Assembly: GCA_002422605.1 (NCBI GenBank)
Contig: DISW01000023.1
Span: 472,374-533,956 of the forward strand
Origin: Bacteriovoracaceae bacterium UBA6200
GTDB taxonomy: Bacteria > Bdellovibrionota > Bacteriovoracia > Bacteriovoracales > Bacteriovoracaceae
DNA: 61,583 bases
Reading direction: 5' to 3'
Part shown: in pieces, positions 15,717 through 23,288 of the stretch
Layout of the letters: every line of letters starts with the position of its first letter
How positions within the stretch are numbered: the first letter of the stretch is position 1
Position numbers and translations under genes: made by a program
Notes under the pieces: generated by a model
What the model saw: the letters and a program-made list of their open reading frames with translations, nothing else
What the model was told of the DNA's origin: nothing
The model's database searches: none

Positions 15717-16811
15717 TCAGAAGATATCGTCCTTAAAAACTCTTTCATCCGTGGTGGAATCCCCTGTAATCTCGAAGCTGATACGCCCGACTTCCCGTCC
15801 ATCTGAGGTCTCAACAATGACTTTCCAGTCACCTAAGCTGTAGTTTTGTTTAGTGCCGAAGCCTCTGAAGCCTTCCTCACGCCCGCCCAGGATATGGAGT
15901 GGGATGGTGTCTTCCAGCACCATGCCTCTTTTTTCATCATCTCTGTACCATTTTAAGAAAATCTGATCATTAAAATGAGTGGGGGAGAATATAGATAAAA
16001 GAACAGTGACCTTGTCTCCAGGCCGCGCCTCAAAGTCCTGCTGGCCCTTTTGCCAGAATTTCCAGACTGGTCGCACGTGCTTGCCTAGATAATGCCCATC
16101 TGTCTTTTCTACAGCGTAATAAACGCCAATCTTTTTTACCGCCACAGGAACGGGAGGAATAAGAGAGAAGTAGTAGCCGATTAAAAAAACAAGGTGAATG
16201 GCCACGGCGGGGTAGAGAACATTCTTCTTGAGTTCCTCACTTCCAACAAAATTAAAGCGCCAGATTAAAAAGAGAGTCAGGGCCGAGCTTAGGATTCCCA
16301 ACCAGAAGGGAAGAGGTCCTACGTGGCCCATAAGGATCGGATAAAAAAAGGCGAAATAGGAAAGAAGACAAATACTAAAGAGAATAATCCGTACAGGAAG
16401 ACCCAAATTTTGAATCTTAGGAATTTCATTGGCAAGCATGAGGCCCGCAAGCAGAAGAATAAAAAAGAAACTCGTAAGGGCCGAAGCCGAGGTGTAATAG
16501 AAAATAGTGTAGGCTGAGAGAAGAGAGCCAAAGAGAAAGTGAACGATGAGGTTATGGTACTGCCAGAACTTTTCGCCCTTTGGGGACAGTTTTAAAGTTC
16601 CGATCTTTATCTTGATTTCACAAACCAGCAGAGCACCAAGGATGATGAGATAAAGGGCCTGTTGGATCAGGTTAACCAGGTCATCAATCCGGCCCAGAGT
16701 CAGCACATCAAAAAGAAAACCCAGAGCGAAGACGATGATGGAGACCAGCACCTCGTGGTGCTGGTAGAACTCCAAGAATCGATTTTTTGCTTGAATGATT
16801 TTTTGGACCAT
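15717..16811 (-). CDS. DUF2914-domain integral membrane protein
   Basis: About 364 residues from the ATG at 16811, which overlaps the trxB stop in TAATG; this overlap decides the start. The N-terminal 230 residues hold roughly six to seven membrane helices. The C-terminal 110 residues form the DUF2914 domain (FWQKGQQDFEARPGDKVTV, FLKWYRDDEKR, YSLGDWKVIVETSDGREVG), a beta-sandwich thought to sit outside the membrane. Function unknown. The translational coupling to thioredoxin reductase is striking but may only reflect compact gene packing. Confidence 0.7.
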   Translation of the reverse strand: MVQKIIQAKNRFLEFYQHHEVLVSIIVFALGFLFDVLTLGRIDDLVNLIQQALYLIILGALLVCEIKIKIGTLKLSPKGEKFWQYHNLIVHFLFGSLLSAYTIFYYTSASALTSFFFILLLAGLMLANEIPKIQNLGLPVRIILFSICLLSYFAFFYPILMGHVGPLPFWLGILSSALTLFLIWRFNFVGSEELKKNVLYPAVAIHLVFLIGYYFSLIPPVPVAVKKIGVYYAVEKTDGHYLGKHVRPVWKFWQKGQQDFEARPGDKVTVLLSIFSPTHFNDQIFLKWYRDDEKRGMVLEDTIPLHILGGREEGFRGFGTKQNYSLGDWKVIVETSDGREVGRISFEITGDSTTDERVFKDDIF

Positions 16812-17734
16812 TAATGGCCTTCGAGAAATCTCTCTGCTTTGATGGCCGCCTGACAGCCTGAACCGGCAGCAGTAATCGCTTGACGGTAATAGGAATCCTG
16901 AACATCTCCGCAAGCAAATACGCCTGGTATATTTGTATCAGGACCATTTTGAGTTTTAATGAACCCATGATCATCTAAGGTGATCTGGCCTTTAAGGAAC
17001 GAAGTATTTGGAGTGTGGCCAATGGCATAGAATAGACCATCAGTAACACGATCTTCTTTAGTACCTGTCTTTAAATTCTCAACTACAACTCCGCAGACTC
17101 CGCTTTCATTACTCTTGATTTCAGTAACAACGCTGTCCCATAGGAATTCAATCTTTGGATTATTAAAGGCACGCTCCTGCATCGGCTTAGAGGCACGAAG
17201 AGAGTCTTTTCTATGAACGATATAAACTTTCTTGGCAAACTTCGTGATGAAAGTAGCGTCTTCCATAGCAGTATCACCGCCGCCTACGATATGAACAATT
17301 TTATCACGGTAAAAGAAGCCGTCACAGGTGGCGCAGGTTGAAACTCCGCGACCTGTTAGCTCTTTCTCATTCGGTAGACCCAACCATTTAGCTGAAGCAC
17401 CTGTAGAGATGATCAGAGTTTCTGCAAGGTATGTTTGACCGTTTGAAGCCGTGACCGTGAAAGGTCTTTTGGATAAATCAACGTCAGTACACATGACGGG
17501 GAGAAATTCTGCACCAAAACGGGCCGCTTGTTTTTTCATGGTTCCCATCAGTTCAGGACCCATAACTCCATTCTCAAAACCTGGAAAGTTTTCAACTTCA
17601 GTAGTGAGTGTAAGTTGTCCGCCAGGTTCGTGGCCTTCCAGAACTAAAGGGTTAAGATCTGCGCGACCAGTATAAATAGCAGCAGTTAAACCGGCAGGGC
17701 CAGTTCCGATGATAATTACCTTACGTGTTTCCAC
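16811..17734 (-). CDS. trxB: Thioredoxin reductase
   Basis: 307 residues, standard low-molecular-weight NADPH:thioredoxin oxidoreductase. FAD site IIIGTGPAGLTAAIYTGRADL at the N terminus, redox-active CATC at residues 134-137, NADPH motif HIVGGGDTAMEDA near residue 155, and C-terminal GVFACGDVQDSYYRQAITAAGSG. It maintains reduced thioredoxin in the cytoplasm. It lies 9 bases after a small uncharacterised gene and is coupled through TAATG to the DUF2914 gene. Confidence 0.96.
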   Translation of the reverse strand: METRKVIIIGTGPAGLTAAIYTGRADLNPLVLEGHEPGGQLTLTTEVENFPGFENGVMGPELMGTMKKQAARFGAEFLPVMCTDVDLSKRPFTVTASNGQTYLAETLIISTGASAKWLGLPNEKELTGRGVSTCATCDGFFYRDKIVHIVGGGDTAMEDATFITKFAKKVYIVHRKDSLRASKPMQERAFNNPKIEFLWDSVVTEIKSNESGVCGVVVENLKTGTKEDRVTDGLFYAIGHTPNTSFLKGQITLDDHGFIKTQNGPDTNIPGVFACGDVQDSYYRQAITAAGSGCQAAIKAERFLEGH

Positions 17735-17743
17735 AATTGCCTC

Positions 17744-17947
17744 TTAATGTTTTTCTTCGTTAGTTTCAGGTACGCCTAATTTCTTTTTAATGACGGCCGG
17801 ACGGTCATCCATGTCTGGATTCATTTCGTAATAGGCCTTCACTGAAAGAAGTTCTTTAGGATTTGGTGCCTTGGCAGATGTAACAAATGTTTCACCCGTG
17901 AGTGAGCATTCATAATTATAAGTGATTTTCTCGCGTCTGCGTTTCAT
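17744..17947 (-). CDS. Small basic protein upstream of trxB
   Basis: 67 residues, MKRRREKITYNYECSL then a polar tail; one cysteine, no membrane segment. The segment TGETFVTSAKAPNPKELLSVKAYYEMNPDMDDRPAVIKKKLG looks folded and conserved-like rather than random. No family is recognised. The start has an AGGAAAT-type ribosome-binding site and the gene lies 9 bases before trxB on the same strand, so it is probably the first gene of that operon. Confidence 0.65.
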   Translation of the reverse strand: MKRRREKITYNYECSLTGETFVTSAKAPNPKELLSVKAYYEMNPDMDDRPAVIKKKLGVPETNEEKH

Positions 17948-18088
17948 GTGATTTCCTTTTTGAACTTAGTCTTAGGTTATAGAATTTCTGCTACGCTTTA
18001 TCAAGGAGTTAAAGTCAGAGGTTGGTCCTATGACATCACTCGTAAATTGAGTGTTTTCATCACGTTGTTTCTTTGTCACAATTATTTC

Positions 18089-19618
18089 ATGACAAAGTTA
18101 TTAAGGATGATAAGTTTGCACATTCAAAGGGTTTTACTCGTTGTAGTGTTGCTGTGCGCTAGTGTTGACCCTGTTTGGGCCATCAATGGGGCAAGACTTA
18201 TAGGCCAATCTGCCAGCGGCCAGACCGCCGTCTTTAATCTTGGGATTCACGATTTCGTTAAAGAAGGGGAGTATGCGGTCATTGTGAAGGAGATTCGATC
18301 CCTTGATTCCCGTGATCTTCGTATTGTTCCAGTTGCTCGTGCCAGAAACATTAAAGTCAATCCTGGGAACTCAGTATGGATCCTTTATAAGTTTTATGAT
18401 CCAGAACTCTTAGTTAAAGGGCATCAATTTCTTATTTTAACCGAAAGTGCCATGCTTCAAGGCAGACGTGATCCCCGCTTTAACCGCATAAGTGTTATTA
18501 CGGAAAAAGAAAAGGCAGCTTTGCAGGTCCAAAATAATCTTTCTGAAGATAAAGATCGGATTGCTAAGTTAAAATCACGCTATCCAGAGATTCAAACTCT
18601 TCATCAACCAGAAAACCGTCAAGACGGGGACGGAACATTAGTTGATGTAGAAGGCTGGAAAAAGCATAAGAACGATCGTTACCGTACTGCCCTCTATAAA
18701 AGTCCCTATGAGAAAGATTTCCAAAGACAACTTAAGCTTAGTACTTTTGAAAAACTGGTCACTGCCTATGTCAAAAGGGTGAATGAACCTGGTTTTAATT
18801 ACGATGCTTTTTATGATGAACAAATGAAGTCTGACTTTGGAAATGAGTTTCGTAAACGCTCAAATTTCAGCACCGAATATGAGAGTTTTCTTTCTTCCCA
18901 ATCACAGAAATCTGTTGCCGATGCTAAGCTCTATCGCTCGCTTTTAGAAAAAGGTGAGAGCTGGTCCGAGGATTTTTCAGACGAGGAGTTAAGAAGTGTC
19001 CTAACTCAGGTCTCTGTTCTTCAGGAAAAAGATCGCCGTAAATTCGTCATCGCCAATCCTAACCGGTATTCAGCTTTTCTCACTTATGGAATGTCTGTTA
19101 ATGATGCACAGACGCAACAGGATGCTGGTTACCGCCGCGATGGACGTTATTCTATTGAATTAGAGTTTGAGGTCATTCCTGTTTTGAAGCATGAAACTCT
19201 TGAACGCTTTAGTTTGACTGCTTCATATCGAAATAATAAGACGGCCTTTGAAGCTTCTGACTTTAACTCAAGTCTTGATGAAAATTCGTTCTCGTTGGGT
19301 ATCAATTGGTATCCTCTCTACGCCCCTTACACTATTGAAGCACCAGTGATTTTTCTCGGAGCTTACATGCGAAGCGGGTGGGCCCATGCGGAAGCTCCTT
19401 CAGCGAATGAAAAATCAAACTACACACTTTTGACACTTCCCGGAGTTCGCGTTGGGATGAAATATAATTTTAAGAACAATTTTGGGTTGAGACTTTCTGC
19501 AAGTATGGAAACTCTTCAGCTTGATAGATATGAACAAAGTGAATTTGGTGCAAATCTTCCTGATCAGGCTTCAATCGCTGATGGTAAGATGAATTTCGCC
19601 ATGGTTTATTCTTTTTAA
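18089..19618 (+). CDS. Exported outer-membrane barrel-like protein with N-terminal beta domain
   Basis: About 509 residues. The open frame runs back to 17948, but the signal peptide (LLRMISLHIQRVLLVVVLLCASVDPVWA) argues for ATG at 18089, ATG at 18107, or TTG at 18116, which has AAGG 9 bases upstream. After cleavage comes a beta-rich domain (residues about 35-130) resembling that of the next gene (NSVWILYKF versus RSVWSVYRL), a charged helical middle, and a C-terminal region of alternating strands ending in Phe, as outer-membrane barrels do. Role unknown. It is followed after 8 bases by its shorter relative. Confidence 0.65.
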   Translation: MTKLLRMISLHIQRVLLVVVLLCASVDPVWAINGARLIGQSASGQTAVFNLGIHDFVKEGEYAVIVKEIRSLDSRDLRIVPVARARNIKVNPGNSVWILYKFYDPELLVKGHQFLILTESAMLQGRRDPRFNRISVITEKEKAALQVQNNLSEDKDRIAKLKSRYPEIQTLHQPENRQDGDGTLVDVEGWKKHKNDRYRTALYKSPYEKDFQRQLKLSTFEKLVTAYVKRVNEPGFNYDAFYDEQMKSDFGNEFRKRSNFSTEYESFLSSQSQKSVADAKLYRSLLEKGESWSEDFSDEELRSVLTQVSVLQEKDRRKFVIANPNRYSAFLTYGMSVNDAQTQQDAGYRRDGRYSIELEFEVIPVLKHETLERFSLTASYRNNKTAFEASDFNSSLDENSFSLGINWYPLYAPYTIEAPVIFLGAYMRSGWAHAEAPSANEKSNYTLLTLPGVRVGMKYNFKNNFGLRLSASMETLQLDRYEQSEFGANLPDQASIADGKMNFAMVYSF

Positions 19619-19626
19619 GGGGAACA

Positions 19627-20709
19627 ATGAAGATCCTGATTATTTTTTTGCTGATGTTATCAACGGGCGCTCGTGCACTTGAAGTAGATGAGAAATTAAC
19701 TATCAGAATTATCAGAACCTCTGAGACCCGTAAAACCCTTATGATTAATCGTGGAACAGAAGATGGTTTGGTCGAAGGAGATCATGCACGCTTTATCGTG
19801 ACCGCTGGGATCGTTGCCCGCGCTGTTTGTGTGCGAGTCTCACCAACTCGTTCAGTGTGGTCAGTTTACCGTCTGGTGAATGCTGATTTCATTATTAAAG
19901 ACTCGGTTATGACTTTAAAAATTACTCCTCCAGTAAAGATAACTAAAGATGAGAGTCAAAGTTTAGTTAGAGAAGATACTCCGACACGAGTGGGTCGGGG
20001 AGATTCAGCTGAGCTTGGAATCCCTCTTGCCGATGGGGCCCAGGATCTGGATCAAGTTGGAACCGTTACAGCTGGGGAAGATGATTTAAGGGCGCTTCAA
20101 GATGACGGGCCTTCCATCATTCCTGAAAAGAATATTGAAGTTTTTGGTATTTTAAATATTTCCGGACTCACTGCCAGCACAAAAACGGATTCCGGAGGTG
20201 ATTCTTTTAGTGGCTCCCAAAGCTATCATCACATTGGGCTCGGGGGAGAGTATTATTCTCAAAAAGAGCGTAGCTGGTATTCTCGTTTTAGTTTACAGGG
20301 AATGATTAACTTCATGAGGAGTGATAGTCAGTCTTACAACGGTTCAACTTCCACCAACGATGTGACTGAGCTCTTATTAGGAGTAAACTGGCATCCAACT
20401 CAGCTTCCAAGTCAGACCATGACCTTTATTCCTTATATTCATCTGAGCATGAGTATGGGAACAGTTAAATCTACCTATGAACCTGGACAAGAAAATCCTG
20501 GCGGGAATGGTCTTTCGGCCGACGGATCGACAACCGGTTTTTCTCTTGGTTTTGGGTATAAGTTTTATACCGCCAAAGGCTTTGGGGCCCGGGCCCTTGT
20601 GGATTATTACTTTCGTACAGAAAAATATAAGGAAGACGATAATACCAATCAGTTCAATAAAGATGTTGGTGGTCCCCGTCTCATGCTAGGTCTGGGATAT
20701 CGATTCTAA
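19627..20709 (+). CDS. Exported outer-membrane barrel-like protein, relative of the preceding gene
   Basis: 360 residues with a clear signal peptide (cleavage after ARA or near residue 18). The N-terminal domain (RTSETRKTLMINRGTEDGLVEGDHARF) mirrors that of the previous protein and reads like a small SH3/FlgT-type beta domain. An acidic linker (about residues 105-165) follows, then a predicted barrel with Tyr/Gly-rich strands ending LMLGLGYRF, a typical outer-membrane C-terminal signature. Function unknown. AGGGG lies upstream of the ATG. The operon ends at a strong bidirectional terminator. Confidence 0.65.
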   Translation: MKILIIFLLMLSTGARALEVDEKLTIRIIRTSETRKTLMINRGTEDGLVEGDHARFIVTAGIVARAVCVRVSPTRSVWSVYRLVNADFIIKDSVMTLKITPPVKITKDESQSLVREDTPTRVGRGDSAELGIPLADGAQDLDQVGTVTAGEDDLRALQDDGPSIIPEKNIEVFGILNISGLTASTKTDSGGDSFSGSQSYHHIGLGGEYYSQKERSWYSRFSLQGMINFMRSDSQSYNGSTSTNDVTELLLGVNWHPTQLPSQTMTFIPYIHLSMSMGTVKSTYEPGQENPGGNGLSADGSTTGFSLGFGYKFYTAKGFGARALVDYYFRTEKYKEDDNTNQFNKDVGGPRLMLGLGYRF

Positions 20710-20713
20710 CAAG

Positions 20714-20736
20714 AGGCCCTTTTAAAAAAGGGCCTT
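20714..20736. terminator. Bidirectional intrinsic terminator between convergent genes
   Basis: AGGCCCTTTT (20714-20723) and AAAAGGGCCT (20726-20735) form a 10-base stem whose A/T-rich base serves as the U tract in either direction. It overlaps the final codons and stop of glpD and lies 5 bases after the barrel-protein stop. Confidence 0.75.
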
Positions 20737-22086
20737 GATTGTTTCTACCGGTATACCTGATATTTCTTTTATGTTTTGAGTCTCTTCTAAAAGAGAGAGA
20801 CGTCTTTTAACCAGATCTTCAAAAGTTGTGACTTTTTCCTCTTTGATGATTTTCTTAATCATCTCCAATGTAAGCTCAGGCTTCTTTCCGAAAGTTGGTA
20901 CGATTGATTTTTGCCTTAATGGATTGAGAGTCAAATTAGGGGAGTAGCGTTTTCCTAGTCTTGGCACAAGCTCTTGAGCTATTTCCTGAGTCATCCTTCT
21001 GAAGGTGGTGTATTTTCCACCTATGAGAACATAAGTCCTTTCATCTGGACGATAAATTTTATGAAAGCGACTGACTTTACCCAGCCCTTCACTGTGACCT
21101 TCTTCTTTTACTAAGGGACGCACTCCTGCATAAGTGGAAATGATAGAATTTTCATCAAGGCCTGTATGAGGGAAGTATTGCTTTAAAACATTAAGAAGAT
21201 ACTGAACTTCTGTTTCCGTGGCCTTGATATTAAACATCTCCTGGTCAACTGGAGTTTCAGTTGTTCCAACCAGAATGGCATCCCTTTGAGGAATGACAAA
21301 CACCACACGGTTATCTTTAGTGGTAAGCACCACCGAACCTTCAGCTTTAATGGAGTCTTTTTTAATCCACAAATGGATACCCTTGGAAGGGAGAAGCTGG
21401 GACTTCCAATGGAAGTTAAGTTTAGGGAGTAGTTTATCGGTGAAGGGGCCGGCCGTGAAAACTACATACTTGGCCTTTACCGTTTCGGTTTTACCATTTA
21501 AAACGGACTTGAAAGTGACTTCATAACCGTCACTTGTTTTATGGCAGTTGTTCACTTCGTGATAACTTAAGGCTTCTGCATTAGGTTCAATTAGAGCATC
21601 ATAGAGACACTCTAGAGTAAGCTTAGCATCATCAACCACACCATCGAAGTAGCGGCCTGAGCCTTTTAACCCTTTGGCATCGAGAGAAGGGACTTTGTTT
21701 AAAGTTTCTTCTTTATTTAAAACGGCGAAGGGACGGTTCTGAAAATGCGATAAAAAATCGTAGATAAAAAGTCCACATCCCAGCATCCAGGGGCGGTATT
21801 TTGAATAATTATAAAGAGGGAGATAAAACTCTCTCTCAAAGCATAGATGGGGAGCGAGTTTTAACCATAGGTTCTTTTCTTCAAGGGCCTCTGCTACGAG
21901 ACCAAAGTCGAAGTTTTCCAGGTATCGAACTCCTCCATGGAGCATTTTAGAGGAACTTTGGGATGTTTGAGAGGCAAAGTCTCCCTTCTCAATGAGAAGT
22001 GTGGAGACACCGTTGAGTGCCAGGTCACGTAAGAGACCACAGCCATTGATGCCACCGCCGACAATCACTACGTCATAATGTTTCAT
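20722..22086 (-). CDS. glpD: Aerobic glycerol-3-phosphate dehydrogenase
   Basis: 454 residues from the ATG at 22086, chosen because it overlaps the upstream stop as ATGA and because the FAD motif VVIVGGGINGCG then lies at the N terminus. Oxidises sn-glycerol 3-phosphate to dihydroxyacetone phosphate and passes electrons to the quinone pool at the inner membrane. Further motifs: SSKMLHGGVRYLE, the C-terminal STYAGVRPLV and GGKYTTFRRM. Slightly shorter than typical GlpD (about 500), with a short C-terminal helical domain. Its coupling to a YbjQ-like gene is unusual. Confidence 0.92.
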   Translation of the reverse strand: MKHYDVVIVGGGINGCGLLRDLALNGVSTLLIEKGDFASQTSQSSSKMLHGGVRYLENFDFGLVAEALEEKNLWLKLAPHLCFEREFYLPLYNYSKYRPWMLGCGLFIYDFLSHFQNRPFAVLNKEETLNKVPSLDAKGLKGSGRYFDGVVDDAKLTLECLYDALIEPNAEALSYHEVNNCHKTSDGYEVTFKSVLNGKTETVKAKYVVFTAGPFTDKLLPKLNFHWKSQLLPSKGIHLWIKKDSIKAEGSVVLTTKDNRVVFVIPQRDAILVGTTETPVDQEMFNIKATETEVQYLLNVLKQYFPHTGLDENSIISTYAGVRPLVKEEGHSEGLGKVSRFHKIYRPDERTYVLIGGKYTTFRRMTQEIAQELVPRLGKRYSPNLTLNPLRQKSIVPTFGKKPELTLEMIKKIIKEEKVTTFEDLVKRRLSLLEETQNIKEISGIPVETIKALF

Positions 22087-23288
22087 AGTTTGTTGACCCA
22101 GACTAAATTGCCAGTGCAAGTTAATCTGTATTTTCGTCCTATTGGTGTGAGTTGGTAATTAAGTCCAATGACCGCGTTGGAGTGGGCCTTAAGAGCATGG
22201 GCCTTAAGTTTTTGGGCCAGCTCCTGATAATATAGAGGTATTTCTGAGGATTCAGAATCTTCAACCAGATGAGGCTCAAGCATCTTATGTTCACTGGCCA
22301 CACCCATATAGCGAATGATTTGATGTCCTTCCAATTGTGGAGTGGCAGAGATAATGATTTGAGAGATTTCAAGTTTAGGGTCATCAAAATTAAACTGGTG
22401 CGTTTGATTTTGATAAAGACTATGTTTTGAAACAATGCCGGTTTCAGGTGTCTCTTGATGTTTGGGAGGATGAATTTCGTCAGATAAACCAAGTTGGATA
22501 TCAATATCAAAACGTCTTAATTTATGAGAGAGATAAATCGCTGCATACTCTGAAATTCGCGGAACTAACAGCATCCCACGCATGAGGCGATTTCTGGTTT
22601 GTTCTTCTGAATCTGAAAGAAGATTTAATTCTTTTAATAAAATGATGATGTCATTTACATCTTCCAGGTAAAGGATATTTTTTATCAGGACGCTGAAGGA
22701 AGGATTCCCTTCAGTTGCCATACCTGTAAAACTTGAGCTTTCAGAGAACTGTTTTATGTCTGCAAAGGTTTCAGGGGCCTTGTATTCTTTTTCCGGTGGA
22801 GTATAGACGGCCGCGGGAGTTGGCTCGTCCAGGGGTTTATCCCAGTCACTCACTTCTTCTTCGGCGGATTCAGCTGCTTCAAGAGTTTCAGAAGGAGAAT
22901 CCCAGTTCGATTCATTTTCTTCAGAAGATAAGGTGAAGTCAGATTCCTCTGTTTCCACATTCTCTTCGGAAGGAGTTTCCCATGGCGGAGATTCTTCAGC
23001 AGAATCCTCATTCCAGGATGGAGACTCATCTTCTGTGGCTTCACCAAAAAGAGTTGTTTCTTCACTATCATCGGAAGATGAAAGGAATTCGGAAGGTGAG
23101 TCGAAGTCACTACCAAATTCTGTTCCTGATTCTTCAGTAGAGAAGGGATCATCAGTTGGTGCCGAAGGTAGATCGGGAACTTCCGAAGAGAACTCATCTA
23201 ATGAAATTGATTCATTATCTTCATTCAATTCGTGGATGAATTCCCCAAGATCCTCAATTCGGGTCAGATCCTTCTTGTTGTCACTCAC
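22083..23288 (-). CDS. Acidic protein with C-terminal YbjQ/UPF0145-like domain
   Basis: 401 residues with two very different halves. Residues 1-175 are low complexity, strongly acidic and rich in Ser, Glu, Asp, Pro and Trp (repeated SPSW, SPPWE, SNWDSP), probably disordered. The C-terminal 130 residues (ISATPQLEGHQIIRYMGVAS, then KAHALKAHSNAVIGLNYQL and YRLTCTGNLVWV) match the YbjQ-like fold, a pentameric domain of unknown function. GTG start immediately after the secA stop (TAAGTG), with GGAG inside the secA end. Function unknown; the position between secA and glpD suggests coupling of expression only. Confidence 0.65.
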   Translation of the reverse strand: MSDNKKDLTRIEDLGEFIHELNEDNESISLDEFSSEVPDLPSAPTDDPFSTEESGTEFGSDFDSPSEFLSSSDDSEETTLFGEATEDESPSWNEDSAEESPPWETPSEENVETEESDFTLSSEENESNWDSPSETLEAAESAEEEVSDWDKPLDEPTPAAVYTPPEKEYKAPETFADIKQFSESSSFTGMATEGNPSFSVLIKNILYLEDVNDIIILLKELNLLSDSEEQTRNRLMRGMLLVPRISEYAAIYLSHKLRRFDIDIQLGLSDEIHPPKHQETPETGIVSKHSLYQNQTHQFNFDDPKLEISQIIISATPQLEGHQIIRYMGVASEHKMLEPHLVEDSESSEIPLYYQELAQKLKAHALKAHSNAVIGLNYQLTPIGRKYRLTCTGNLVWVNKL

